Positions 9,061 through 20,749 of a stretch of DNA of 30,823 bases are shown here, one piece after another. The notes under the pieces were generated by a model that saw nothing but the letters and a program-made list of their open reading frames with translations, did not search any database and had not been told where the DNA came from. How positions within the stretch are numbered: position 1 is the first letter of the stretch; every line of letters starts with the position of its first letter. This DNA is from Larix sibirica (taxonomy: Eukaryota; Streptophyta; Pinopsida; Pinales; Pinaceae): positions 1 to 30,823 of the forward strand of contig NWUY0304689715.1 in the NCBI GenBank assembly GCA_004151065.3. Direction: 5' to 3'. A program made the position numbers and the translations under genes.

Positions 9061-11574
9061 AAGAGTATATTTATTATATTAATATTTATTAATGCAGATA
9101 AAGTACAAATGTGGATTAAATACAACACTGATGATAGGTGCTCCCTATTTTGGGAATCTCGTGGTGCCCGACCGAAGAACCTGAGGCCATTTATAAATCA
9201 ATGTATTGTGGGTACTACGGTTGTGCAACCTCCTCATCTGCCCCTATGGAGAGTGTGCTCTCTCATAGTGCTGCTCCTCTAAGTAAGGAATTCTGACTCC
9301 CGTTATGCTCTGGATGGATGCCCACTTACTCATCACCTATCGGTTGTGGAACCTCATCAGCTTGTCCCCCTATGATAAGCGCCAAAGTTTAGGCCTATAC
9401 ACTTATCGATGGATCGCGCTAACCTTGCCTCACCAAACCGCACTGACTGCTCTGCTGGGTTCGTACCTCACCCCCTCAGACCGGGAAGCCCCAGGTATAC
9501 AGATCCTGGTTATGGAATGTGGATTTCATTGGATCCATCCCAATGATGTTTTGAATAATGAAAAAATGTCAAATTAGTATAAGGTTTTGGGTGTCCCAAC
9601 CAAATGAACATGGAGGAAGTACATGGATTCTATTCCAGTAGATCACGTGGATCACAAACGCGATATGGCTCACTCACCACTATTGGCCTCGCCCACCTCA
9701 CCAGATTATTATATTATATTATATATATATATGGACTCTACTGTTGAATCCATAACGTCTGATAGTCCCCCTCCCCTACCGTAAAGCTCAGGAAATCACA
9801 TTCTTATTAAAGAATGATCTCTATTTTAGATTATCCATGATGAGGGAATGATGATGATTCATCGGATCCATCGAAATTAAGTTTTGACTAAATCAATTGG
9901 TCCCAACAACGAACATAGATGGATTCTATGGATTCTACCTTATTAACTAGTGGGATCTACCAAAAAAACACAGTAAGTGTATGGTGTATCAGCTATGCAG
10001 CAGCAGGTTCCATGCTCTTGGTCTCTATTTTCAGAAGTCCCAAGAAAAGAAACTTATTATGGCCTGCACCCAACCTGTTGTTGTCTGTCTGGCCTCACCC
10101 CACCCTAACACAGCGGAATGAATAAGTTGTTTTGTAACCACCTATTTCTTTTTGGATTTGCATAGATGGATTTATTTCACTATGCTTTGTGGAGCTTAGA
10201 ACAAAAAATATATAATTTATCTTCTTTGTTCTTATTTTTGTAGAGTATAGATATTCTTTTAGTTGTCAATATTGTGTGCATTTATTTATTTATTATATAT
10301 GGATTTTACAGAAGAACATTTTCAATATTGTTTCTTATCTAACTTTTAAAGCAAGGACACATGGGATCCCATGGAGAGCTTCTGAGGCACATTCTTTACA
10401 GTAAATCTAGTAATTATATATGGAGAGCAGAGTTTATTTATTCTATTTTGTTTGGACTGGGAACTAACTAGATTTCTTATTATTAGGTCTGGATCATGGC
10501 AATGAATATGGTGTCCATGGATACATCATATATTTACTATCGGACTGGTTATGGACAGGACTTCTCCATGCAATTTGAACCTGGTTCAGAGCATTGCATT
10601 GCAATGACTTATCCATGACGAGATTGTATATCTATGTATCGAACTGGTTAGGGACAAGGTCAACGTAGAGGTGCGAGCAGCTCTTCTAGTAAGAGGTTGT
10701 AGTAGGTCCGGTTGGTTCATATCAATGACCACTTCTCCATATGGTTTCCATATGTGAAAACGTAGATATTATTAAATCATATATAAGTAGTTCTGACACT
10801 ACAGCTTAGAGCCCAGCTCTGTCATCAGCACCTAGTAGTAGTTGATCTCCACCAGCATCAACGAGCCTGAACTCATATGGCTAACTCCTCCATCCTGTGT
10901 TTGGCTCGAATAAGGGTTAATGGTAGGATCTAAGGCAAACACTCGCAGTTAAATAGACAGACTCATATATATAAAGACAGTAAGTAAAGACCTCCTTCCT
11001 GTAGCAGTGGTTTTATTGATAGTGAAGACCCTACTTAGTCCCCTCCTCAGTGTTGGGCTTGGGTAGGGCAGAGTGTTACTGTTGTAACCTCGTCATGTAC
11101 TTTAATTTACCACTCTATAGATTGTATTCTCAATTAATAAGCCTATTTATTTGGAGACAACAAAAATAAGCTTATTCACTGTAGCTCAGGGCATCATACA
11201 TCATAGCTTTCACTTACGCTCAGCAGTTATAGTACCCTATTAATCAAATGTGGTTGGGTATTTTCCCGCAGTGATCCAAATAGTCACCAAGTGATATATA
11301 TATATATATATATATATATCATAGTAGGTAGCCCCAGATAGTAATTATCTCCAACTATCACAACTATGGGAATGGGTGGGTCTAAGGACCTATCTTATTA
11401 AGGTGCTAAGAGGTGTATATATGTAATTTTCATTGGAGCAACACCTGGCATCAACACTAGAACTAAAGCTAAGGGTAAACTAAAGCAGCAATGTAAAATA
11501 AGGAGGTTTTGTAAATATGATGTCCCAACCCCAAAAACTAACATGGAGGGATTTTCTTATATTATGGGGACTTA
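9061..11574. other. Spacer with no recognised gene
   Basis: Forward frames at 9,305-9,577 (90 codons) and 9,919-10,125 (68 codons) have no recognisable domain. ATGGATTC words recur between 9,620 and 9,930, including two adjacent copies at 9,919-9,935. An AT-only microsatellite with ATTAT and TA units lies at 9,705-9,731. The block containing ATGGCTCACTCAC at about 9,665 is similar to one at about 11,582. CCATATG occurs twice, seven bases apart, near 10,737-10,753. Confidence 0.5.
11294..11319. repeat. (AT)13 microsatellite
   Basis: Thirteen uninterrupted AT units, flanked by GTG on the left and CATAG on the right. The run is self-complementary and can extrude as a cruciform. Length variation between individuals or assemblies would be expected. 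Confidence 0.95.
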
Positions 11575-12590
11575 CTTCTCGATGGCTCACTCACTATCGG
11601 CCTGACTCACATAACCTCACATAACCTGAGAAGACCGTCGTATCAGATAAGACATCACCTGACAAGACCGTACCAGACCAGACCTGATGGTGTTTCCATC
11701 CAATTGTCTATTGCTCGCACAATGTATCCACTCGTATCGTCCATAATAATCCGGTTAATAATCCATTGGGGTGTATCTCAAGCGGTAACGCTCAAACTCA
11801 TGGGTAAATTAGCAATCAAAGCAAGCAAGCTCAAGGTTCGAAGCTTTGTTCTATTTGAGTGGTATAGCCGGGGAACTATTCACTAGCGTTACCAGGGTCA
11901 GGGATAGCGATAAGGGCCAATCAAGCAGTGCCGATCCTTCCTTCCAACCTAATGGGTAGAAGTTTCTGTCCAGTTCCGAATGCCACTTTGGTAGGTCAAA
12001 ACCATAAAGCGTAAGGTGCTTTGGTGGCTTCTCCCTCTTCTCTAAGAGCAATCTAAGGGAAACGAATACGAACGACCCCCCCCCCCACCAGCCAATAGCC
12101 AGGGTAGGTAGCGAGCCAGTATTAATTTTTTTCGGGCTTAAGCAATCTGTATTCCTCAATTATTAATCCATTTGTGCATTATACACTTTCCACCAACCTC
12201 AAAGCATGTATTTCTGTCGTAGTTAGGGGTAGGAGTCTAGATGAGCAATGCTGTAGGCGTTTTGTATTGGCCGTAGTGGCCATAGTGATCGTGCCGTATC
12301 CGCTAACGCGACCAGGTGCCTGTACTATTGTTTATTTATTTATTTCTTATAAATTGAAAAGTATAAGGCATAACTACGTATATAAACAACAAGGCTAAGT
12401 TAATAGTTGGCATATTTAATTAAGGTTGTGCTTAGCCCAGCCTATGTGTAAGGCTCCCGGTCAGCCTCACACTATTGGCCTAACCTGACCTGACCTTACT
12501 GGATAATACCTCACCGGACCATACCTGATAATACCAGTCCTGATGACCGGTACCCGCATTGATAAGACCTTACCCAGACCAGATTGTGTT
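11575..12590. repeat. Field of degenerate short-period CCTGA / AGACC repeats, in two blocks
   Basis: Two blocks, at about 11,580-11,690 and 12,455-12,590, share words such as CCTGACCTGACC, AAGACCGT, CCAGACCAGA and GATAAGAC, all built on CCTGA/CCAGA-like pentamers. Both follow a CTCACACTATTGGCCT- or CTCACTATCGGCCT-like segment, so they are diverged copies of one unit. Between them is unrecognised DNA holding a run of eleven C (12,076-12,086) and frames at 11,704-11,886 (forward) and 11,851-12,159 (reverse) that show no domain. Confidence 0.5.
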
Positions 12591-12945
12591 ATCTATCCGC
12601 TCGTCCGTTACAACTTGATTGTTGGTTCCCATTCCTTCCTTAGTTGGCTCCTTCCTTCCCAGCTAGCAAGCATAAGTGTTAAAATCCAAATCAGTATAGC
12701 GTTGTATCTTGTGTAATTGTAGCACCGACCCCCGCTTCACTTCCTCAAATGCCTTTCTTTCTGTCTGCGAACATCCTATAACGTAATGCCGGCTGCGCCG
12801 ACAGAAAGTAATCCTTAGGCTGAACCTGGCCTCAGGGGCTGTATCGTGGGGGACCTTATAAAGTAAGTGTCTGTCTAGGCCTGAACCTAGTAAAAGTGAG
12901 TCTGTATTCTATCCGAACACATGAAATATAAATGAGCTATCAGCT
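12591..12945. other. Spacer with no recognised gene
   Basis: No open frame of useful length and no RNA gene signature were seen. A GC-rich segment GCCGGCTGCGCCGAC lies near 12,788 but has no rRNA or tRNA context. Confidence 0.5.
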
Positions 12946-13415
12946 ATGGGTAAAAAGAAAGGGCAGCAGTGTTTTATGTTGAAGATTTACTTTTACAAGG
13001 CTTATGATTGGGTTGACTGGTCCTTCATTTCCGAGATGTTTACTTGCTTGGGTTTTGGCACCGGCTGTGTGGGCACAGTGAACACTCTATTTTTTTGTTT
13101 TTTTCCTTGGCCTTTGTGTCTGTCAATAAGATGTTGTCCCCCCGGATTGCCTTACATCGGTCTATTATAAAGGGATGTCCCCTGGCGCCATACCTATATG
13201 TGTTCACTGTAGATGCCTTGGGGTATTTGCTGGAGGCGATGCGCATTGCAGGTCAGATCAGGGTTATCACCCTTCCAGATGGTTCTAAGATGATTAAAAA
13301 CCATTTTGTTTACAATTTACTATTATCTGTGAGAGCTAATAAGGGTTCAGTTTATGGGGCCTGTTATACCAAATATTGTATGGGGTATCTAGTATACTAT
13401 TTTTCTGAGCCATGA
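12946..13415 (+). mobile_element. LINE reverse transcriptase fragment, frameshifted and catalytically dead
   Basis: The first frame (from 12,946) carries MLKIYFYKAYDWVDWSF and LGFG, matching L1-type reverse transcriptase motif A, where the family has LDFEKAYDRV-W. The catalytic Asp is replaced by Tyr. Around 13,070-13,100 the reading shifts to the frame that continues with SIIKGCPLAPYLYV (family QGCPLAPYLF), ALGYLLEAMRIAGQIR, and LPDGSKMIKNHFVYNLLLSV. The motif C box (F-A-D-D in the family) has become FVYN, so the other catalytic Asp residues are lost too. The sequence after 13,415 no longer resembles the family. This fragment covers only the middle of a reverse transcriptase of about 250 residues. 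It was presumably acquired from the nucleus. Confidence 0.85.
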
Positions 13416-14726
13416 CCTCCTATTGTGGCTAACCTTAATGTTTTGTCCGAGCTTTCAGAGATTCATCCTCCGAGGACACACAGTTTTTATTTCTTTATTT
13501 ATCTTCAGATGAGGGATACATCAGTGCCTTTTCATTTCGCCAGTATTTATTGGATGTGCCATGATTTCTTGTGATGATGCCATGATGTGATGATGTTACA
13601 TGATGATGACATGATGATGCTATATCTTTCAGTTTCAGCCAGGATGCATGATACTTATCAGTTGTTATTCATGCTACATATGTTTATGGTTCGTGATGGT
13701 TGTATTATGCTCATTTAGGATGAAAAATGTGTTTAAGAGTACATTAATATTAGACTTGCAAAACCCCGCTAATACATAGATTCAAGTCCAATGATGTGTC
13801 CTAATCTTTCCTACCATACTGGGTCTAGGTGTTTCTTTGATCTCCTAATATTTATTTGTCCATATGTTTTAGCCCGTTATACATCCATACTTCGTTTTTA
13901 ATCCGTATCCATATTTGAATCACCCTATTGACGAAGGTTTACTTGTTACCAAAAGAATGGGATATCTTTTCCCAGTTGTATTTCGTTTAGAGCGTAATGC
14001 CTTATAGCCAAAGTCTGGATTACACTACAATGGTGTGACCTACTCTATCAGAGATGGATTGAGCGAGTGTTTTGTAAACACTTACAGGAGCTAGAGTACC
14101 AGTCAGCATTCCCTATCCTCGTACCTATCATTCGGGAGGACCATCTTCCCTATGCCTATCATTGGGAGGATTATAGTCTTTGTGCCATCATCGGAAAGAC
14201 TATGCATACTGCAGCAGATATACTCTATGTACCTATATACTTTCTAACATTTGAAGATGAATATTTAAGGGAACCAAGTGAAAGCTTATGTATTATACTC
14301 TCCCCTTTGGCTTACAACTGGATGGTTACTTATGATTCATAGTCCATAAACATATACATGCAAGTTCCTTAGTCAATCCACTTATCTAGCCAATCTCCAT
14401 CTCCTTCCACCTCACCAAAGAAATACTTAGGCTCTCTTGGAACCACAAACCTTTTCAGGTCATATTAGGGCGCAACATGATAACTTGAATCCCAAAATGG
14501 CAAGTTAAGTAAATATAAAGGTATATTGAAGTACTTTACTTTTGCACATCATCCTGAGTATTGTATTACCATTATGGGTCATGGATAACGTAGTATTGAT
14601 ACATGTATATTAGATGTTATGATGTTATATTGCCAGTATACCTATCCGATTGATCTCTACTTCTGGCGAGAGCATTCCAAACCTAATATGGATCCTACTA
14701 TCTTTATTATTATTATTTTTATTTGG
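13416..14726. other. Spacer with ATGATG-rich patch and a 91-codon frame, no recognised gene
   Basis: A patch of imperfect ATGATG repeats lies at 13,571-13,620. The forward frame 14,067-14,342 encodes 91 residues (FCKHLQELEYQSAF at the start, no known domain). It lies upstream of the gypsy protease relic, where a gag region would be expected, but I see no gag motif or zinc knuckle in it. An ATT-rich run lies at about 14,700-14,720. Confidence 0.45.
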
Positions 14727-15105
14727 GTTGTCGTCAACAACCATTTACTCTGTCATTGTATCATCGGTGGTGGCTTAGCATCATCTTCAATGTCCTATTC
14801 AACGTCGTGACAAATCGATGCCCCAACTATATTGAAATCTGACCACATTGTTCAAGGATTTGATGGCTCCAGTTGTTCTATCATGGGAGTTGTGCCTAAC
14901 CTTTCCATCAAATAAGGTGGTAAGATTATGTTTATTGATGTTAACATTTCCATCACCCTAGCGAGCTATTACTTGCTTCTAGGCACCAATTACACTTAAT
15001 ATATGGAAGTTTTTATATTAGCTACCTATTGAGTCATGAAGTTCCCTTATAAAGGAAACATCATCACAACTACAAAAGACTTATAGATTCTAGCCCTTGC
15101 CTTTT
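14727..15105 (+). mobile_element. Ty3/gypsy retrotransposon protease relic
   Basis: One forward frame with several stops reads VVVNNHLLCHCIIGGGLASSS, then MSYSTS, APTILKSDHIVQGFDGSS, IMGVVPNLSIK, FIDVNISITLASYYLLLGTNY, and VMKFPYKGNIIT. This order matches the aspartic protease region of plant Ty3/gypsy elements. There a D-G-G/D-T-G active site is followed by a V-x-x-F-D-G segment, an I-G-hydrophobic strand, a Y-x-x-LLGR-PW strand, and an LKFP-x-x-G segment before reverse transcriptase. The active-site Asp is replaced by Gly (I-G-G-G), and LLGRPW is degraded to LLGTNY. No long terminal repeats or reverse transcriptase are seen nearby. It is a short, dead fragment; assignment to a gypsy lineage is not possible from this much. 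Confidence 0.65.
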
Positions 15106-16908
15106 GTATATACCATCACCAAAATAAACCCTAATGTATAAGACTAAACCGAAAGAATTAACAAGGGGGGCCATGGAAAACGGATGGTTAAATCTATTGG
15201 AATGAGTGCACAAGGGTTCTAGGCTCCACCAAGCTTTCCAACTTTGAAATGGTCAAATTCATTTCAAAATTTTGTACTAATGCCTTGCCCTCGGAAGCGC
15301 GAGACCTCCGGACCTTTTTGAGGTATTTTACGAATTTTCTCCTACTCTGTTCGGCATCATACTACCTCTGTTTGGTGTGCCATTTACACAACTAAATTAT
15401 TGTAATTAGACTCTCCAAAAGGAAATGCTTGCTTGACTGAAGGAAGAGCAAGGTATAAAAAGTATTTATAATAGGGGTGCTTAATTTGGTAACTATTTTA
15501 TTCCTTTGCACATGCCTTCGCATGCGTGGTTGGGCCCATTTTGTAAACCATCCGATTCATCTACATGATTTGATTACATTCCCCTATCCACCATTACATC
15601 GTGGTCCTCATTTTCATGTGTGCAAAGTCTTGCGTAGGATTCATTTGTTCCTTGTGGTAAGTAGGGATGATTATTTACCATCACCCTTAGGTATACTTCG
15701 TCAAACTAGCATATAGGTCTCATGCTCCCTCTGTATAGGTTGCATTTGGCTTAGTCTAGCATACTGTCAATATGTTTGTTGTACCCACCTCATCTGGACA
15801 AGTGGTGCTGGTCCATCCTGTATTTGCATTTCGCCATTTCCTGGCATTAGTTCAATCCACCCATATGGGCTGCAGATCATTAGAACCCATTCTATATTTT
15901 TGCCCATGCTATTATTTTTACCCTAGGATTGGGAATCCATTTAGTTTATATTTAAGAAATTCATCCACATGCTCCTTCTAATGATCATGACTTCTTACCC
16001 CCCAAAAACCAAGCGGCTTCAATTCATTAGTGTTCTAACACATCATGCTATCACGTAAGCAATCCACTTCATCCATACAACGAATTGCATTTCTTTTCCA
16101 TCGTTCATCATCTCATGAGGAGAATATCATTGATGCCTCCACCATTGGTTGCTTCCATACCAATTGTTATAACCAACATTTCTTTATTCACTTGGTCACA
16201 TTAGAGGCATTTATATCCTCGCTTGTCTAAAAAACATTCTTAATGAATCTCTTTACGAGGTTCATTGTGCCCACGGGTAATGTAATGTCCCATGGCTAGT
16301 TTAATTCCACAGTAGTCATTGTCACCCTTGTTTAAGATCGTCTATGTTGAGTAATCCCCTAATACTTGGATTCTTGCTTCAGTACCCCATGTTGTAATGT
16401 TGCATCCAGTCCACCTCAATAAGTTACCAATACCATTGGTATGTCATTGTTTCCCTTCTGTATTGAGCCCACTATGAGTCGTCACTAGAATATCGTTATG
16501 CCCATTATTTACAACCAACACTCTTATATTTGAATTCACTGCCAGGTCAACCATTCCATTATGCTCTGAACAAGGGAAGTCTTATGTTGCATCTATCCTT
16601 TGATTGGGTCATTCAATTGGATCCAGTTGTAGGACAGACAGAGAATCAGAGAATATAAGTGCTTTATTAAGAAAAAATAGAATATATAAGAGTTAGTGCC
16701 TTTGAAGGAAAGGTATGCTTGATTCATGCATAATATATAGTCTTATCACGTGGTTTGGGGAGAGGGTTATGTTAATGGTCTTATTTGGAATCGACTAACG
16801 ATGGATGTCTGTCGGTTGAAGTGAGCCGCTTACTTGTGTGGGTTCAGGAAAGGGAGGGAAGAATAAATGAAAGGTGAAGTACCCTTATTTAATAAGATAA
16901 GTAAAGGT
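15106..16908. other. Spacer with no recognised gene
   Basis: Forward frames at 15,477-15,716, 15,772-15,981 and 16,045-16,230 (61-79 codons) are Thr/Pro/His-rich and lack domains. The segment is CAT/CCAT-rich and uniform in texture. It could be the decayed continuation of the gypsy element upstream, but I found no reverse transcriptase, RNase H or integrase motif on either strand. Confidence 0.45.
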
Positions 16909-17123
16909 GATATACCCCGAAGAATAATAACTTCCTTCCAGGTAATATCCCTTCAAGGAATAATAACTTACAGGTTAATAGCTATCCAAGGAATAATAAA
17001 CATTCTAAGGTAGGCATCCTCAGAAAATAGAATATAATAACTATAGGCTGGTAATCATACCTACCCACAAGCAATCTCACAAGCAAGTTATCTATCCCTC
17101 GCTCAAGCTATCTATCCCTCGCC
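16909..17123. repeat. Two adjacent families of small tandem duplications
   Basis: GAATAATAA-containing units occur at about 16,921, 16,958 and 16,990, each followed by a CCAGGTAAT-, CAGGTTAAT- or AAGGTAGGC-like segment (period about 32-37 bp, decayed). Just to the right is a clean 20 bp tandem duplication: CAAGTTATCTATCCCTCGCT at 17,084-17,103 and CAAGCTATCTATCCCTCGCC at 17,104-17,123, differing at two positions. Confidence 0.7.
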
Positions 17124-19089
17124 TACCCCCATACATGGTGTGTTAAACATGAAGCGGTCTAACCAACACCTATTGAACTATCACTCGATCTTACCTACGC
17201 ACACCATCGAAAGCACTCGGAGGTGGGTCCATAAAAACGTATTCCGAACAGCTATATATCCAATCATCTTCCTATCGCTCACTACTACGCATACGCTCTT
17301 ACACACACGCTTCTTGCTTTGCATTCCAATCATAACAATAGAAGTTCCAGGGACCGTGTTTAAGAGCCTTATAATCCCAACAGGAGGAGGTTCATAGAAG
17401 GAATATCTTTCCCTTTAGAGCCCAGGATATCACCTCCCTAAGGCGGCTATATAATAAATTTTCCCCCATTTCACCTTTGGTTTCGGGCCCTTCATTATAT
17501 AAAATTATAGGATGATAGAATTGATGATTTCATTGATCTATTGGAAAATCATTAAAATCATGAAACTCATAACTCTTCTCATCATCAGAATGATTCGAAC
17601 TCCGAAGTAAGTCATCAGAAGGTTATAAATTAATATCAGAAAGCTATGAACTCCGAAACTCTGAGAGTCGACTCTGAAAGGAATCCAGAAAGCGGTTTGA
17701 AGTAAAGTATAGGAGGGAAATAAGTAAGTAAGTTCGAATCGAATCCAAGTAGGGAATGAAAAGTAAAGGAAATCCGTCTGAAAGGGATCAGTCCAAATCC
17801 AAAGGAAGGCAATCCTCCATCAGAAAGAGAGAGGTCCGAATCATAGGGATAACCCAATAAATAAAGCCTAGTTAGCATAGAAATAGAGATAGAGAGAGAT
17901 AGCCAAATGAGAGCCGAGCGCCGACGCTGAGGGTCGACGAATAGAAGCTAAATAAAAGGCATTGCGAATGGTCGGTAGCTTGAGTGGATGACTTTAATAT
18001 GTTAGCATACCTAATAGGGAGCAGTTCAAAATACATCTTAGCAGACCCGAGAGTAGTCGCGGTAAGGTGCTTTCGGATGTAAAGTCGAGCTCACTACCAG
18101 ATCTCTCTATTTTACTGCTGTCTATATATATATCACTTTCAATATTGAAATAACTAATTTATTTAATTGGTGGTTTGGTTGGGGTTGATTTTCGCGGCGT
18201 CCACATTTAAGAACAGAGAGAAGATCGTGGCAATAATGGCTCGTTAAAGACAGGACGTTGAATGAGGCCGTCGATTGCCGCCGTTCTTGCTGGTTTATAA
18301 ATCCCGCCTATTGTATGGAGGGTCCAATAGCTCCCTGTCTGGTGGGGATTCCATCCCCCCCCTATCCGAAAACCGCATTCTAAAGCCCCCTCCCTTTTTA
18401 TGTGCTGCCCGCTTGGAGAGTCGAAGCTTGCTGTGTTTATACCACTTCCGCTTCTTAAAATGTAAAGGGGAGGGCCCACCCACCAGAAGGAATCAATCGT
18501 AAATAACTACGCCCATCTACCTACTAATATTGCTTATCGACTAAAGGGTTAGAGATGGAAAGGGATTAGACAGAAGCTAGTAAGTAGGAAAAGATAGTTT
18601 ATTGCCCCCACCCTTTCATTAATAGATTTATTAGAAAAGGAATGGAACATCTCCTTACTATCTATAAATAAGAAATTACTAGTATATCCAGTCCCTGTTG
18701 AAGTAAATTGTTAGTGTTCGAGTAGGAAAGTAAACAACAAATATTATATATCCTCACCCTCCTAACTAAAGGTGAGCCATCTCTCCTCAATTTTTTCACT
18801 AATAATCTTTCTGGAAGTGAGAGCGGTCAGGGCTGAATAATCCTGCTTCTCTGCACATGTCGATACCCTCGGGACCCCCCATTAAAAAGAAACTTACTTT
18901 TTATTACCTCACCCTTCTTCTCCCGCTCATAGCCAATCACTTTTTCCCTACCCCATCAATTCGAGACCTAACGGACGAGCAGACACCTATAGGGGCGGAA
19001 TACTAGTTCTCCAACTTCCTCTTTTGAGAACTCGCTGTTTATCAGGAAACATTAACTAAAAAGTCGGGAGGAGTTGAATGATTCTTAGT
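17124..19089. other. Spacer with no recognised gene
   Basis: Between about 17,560 and 17,850 words of the type TCCGAA, TCAGAA and TCTGAA recur many times without a fixed period, suggesting a decayed short repeat. On the reverse strand this gives a Ser/Phe/Leu-rich frame (17,636-17,878) that I regard as a by-product. Three overlapping frames at 18,207-18,502 on both strands show no domain. The forward frame 17,140-17,397 (85 codons) is also unrecognised. Confidence 0.45.
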
Positions 19090-19185
19090 TATTATATACG
19101 TATTAACAACTGCGAAATAATAAGAGTAGGGCAGCCAGTCTCTATTATTGAGTAGCTCACCTCTATTATATACGTATTAACAACT
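19090..19185. repeat. Perfect 22 bp direct repeat, 74 bp apart
   Basis: Identical 22 bp copies lie at 19,090-19,111 and 19,164-19,185, each containing the palindromic core ATACGTAT followed by TAACAACT. The intervening 52 bp is unique. A weaker inverted relative lies near 112-134. Confidence 0.85.
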
Positions 19186-19344
19186 TCAAGTTAAATGTAG
19201 CCCACATCTCCCAATCTTTAGGTCCCGGCCCCCAATAAACATCGCTCAAGCCACTTCCCATTTTCCCCAATCTTTAGCATCTCGTTCTGCTCCGGGAGTG
19301 ACAAGGTAGTTAGTTGTTTCCTGGCCCTACTTTGATTATTGCGA

Positions 19345-19480
19345 CGGGAGGTAGTTCTGTTGGAGTAGCACATCTAAGTCACTTCGAACCTTCTGCTAAT
19401 GCGAGTAGCACCTTATATAATAATAGTAGCGCCTTTGGAGCTTGGTCTGCTAATGCTGGTGAATTTATTAACCCCGTTTT
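19345..19480 (+). other. Codon-periodic Ser/Asn/Ala-rich tract
   Basis: The forward frame, which belongs to the 92-codon frame 19,314-19,592, reads GGSSVGVAHL, then FEPSANASSTLYNNSSAFGA, then SANAGEF. Codon choice and amino-acid composition (AAT, GCT, AGT, TCT, GGT) resemble those of 8,285-8,760, including the word TCTGCTAATGC. No domain is recognised. This may be a third member of the same decayed repeat family. Confidence 0.35.
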
Positions 19481-19500
19481 TTATCGTCGGCCCTACTTAC

Positions 19501-20749
19501 CCATCTATCTCCCTTTTCTTGAAATAATAAGCACTTCTGGATTAAATCACCGGAGCATCAGAGACATAAAAGCTGGCCGGATACGGAGATAACGAATGAT
19601 GAGGAAGTTTAGCTTATTTTCATTTGAATGAATATTGATAATAAATAAAAATGCCTCTATGATGTGATAAAAGGGCGCCCTTCTTAATAGCTCCCTCTAT
19701 ATATAAATGCCTTACAAAAGCCTGCCCTTAAATAATAAGAATAATAGGCTACGTATATTCTTCCATTTACCATTTGTCCAAATCATAGCACGAATAGGAA
19801 AACAAATGCAAGGTGAGCCCATCACTATGTTGGGAAGATTCATGTATAAGATGCACAATAAGTTATATCCATTGAAGTATTAGGAAGATTAATCTATGAA
19901 GTGGGAACAAATGTGCCAATGTTGTGATAAATCGATGGATTATAATATGAACGATTTTAATACATTAATGGATTGTTTGGATATTAGGGAGATAAGATCA
20001 TATATTTATTATTTTTAAGTACTGACTCCACTAGTACATCGACAAGAAACTAGAATTTATAACCTTGGATACACTTTAGGAATAAAACAGGTTTGCATAC
20101 AATATTTATCAATAGAACAAGCTCACATAATGCGCCAACTATTATAATGACCAACATAACCAACAATGCAATGCTAGTTATCATTCTAAAATGTGAAATA
20201 AGTAGGTTTACTGTAGCCCAATACTGCACAACTCGCTGAATAATATACCATTATAGAGTAAGGTCGTGCAACTAGTTTAAACAGATAAAAGAAGCAAGAA
20301 AACACTGGTAAGTGGTTTTCAATTCAAAATATATATAATAATAACAAGATTGAATGTCCGATGTGCATGAATCTCATGGAAATAGCACTTGAATCTCTTT
20401 ATGTGCCAGATCTGTATACTTGGAGCATTATTTTCATTCCTAAATGGCCCCTCCACCGGTCCTTACCATTGTTGATCCTTCTCCTATTTCATTTTTATTT
20501 ATAAACCTGATAGTAAAGCGGTGTGTGTTAGCACTCGTGGTGCTTCATGGGGCACCAACACATTTTGGTATCTAAGGGAACTAGATCTCATAAAAACAGA
20601 GCATACCCAAGACTGGCTCTTCACCCTTTTGTTAGAGAATGAATTCGGGAGACGAATTAAACTTTGAAACATATGTGTACCCCGTAATTATTACTAAAAG
20701 AATGCCTGTTGGGACTCCCTAGGGCCTTTTCAAATTCTATCCAAGTTGA
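19501..20749. other. AT-rich spacer with no recognised gene
   Basis: No frame of useful length. A perfect 12 bp palindrome AAGGGCGCCCTT lies at 19,671-19,682. The block 19,800-20,400 is rich in short AT words. A TGGTATC word at 20,566 sits after CACCAACACATTT and faintly resembles the end of an LTR plus a primer-binding site, but the following bases do not match well. Confidence 0.5.

Noticed and set aside
13040-13246. 68-codon reverse frame
   Set aside because: It is antisense to the forward LINE reverse transcriptase fragment.
18207-18502. Three overlapping open frames on both strands
   Set aside because: They are mutual shadows with no domain, in a GC-richer segment where stops are rarer.
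20566-20580. TGGTATC word after CACCAACACATTT, resembling an LTR end plus initiator-tRNA primer-binding site
   Set aside because: The bases after TGGTATC do not continue the primer-binding match, no matching LTR pair was seen, and the next recognised element downstream is a LINE.
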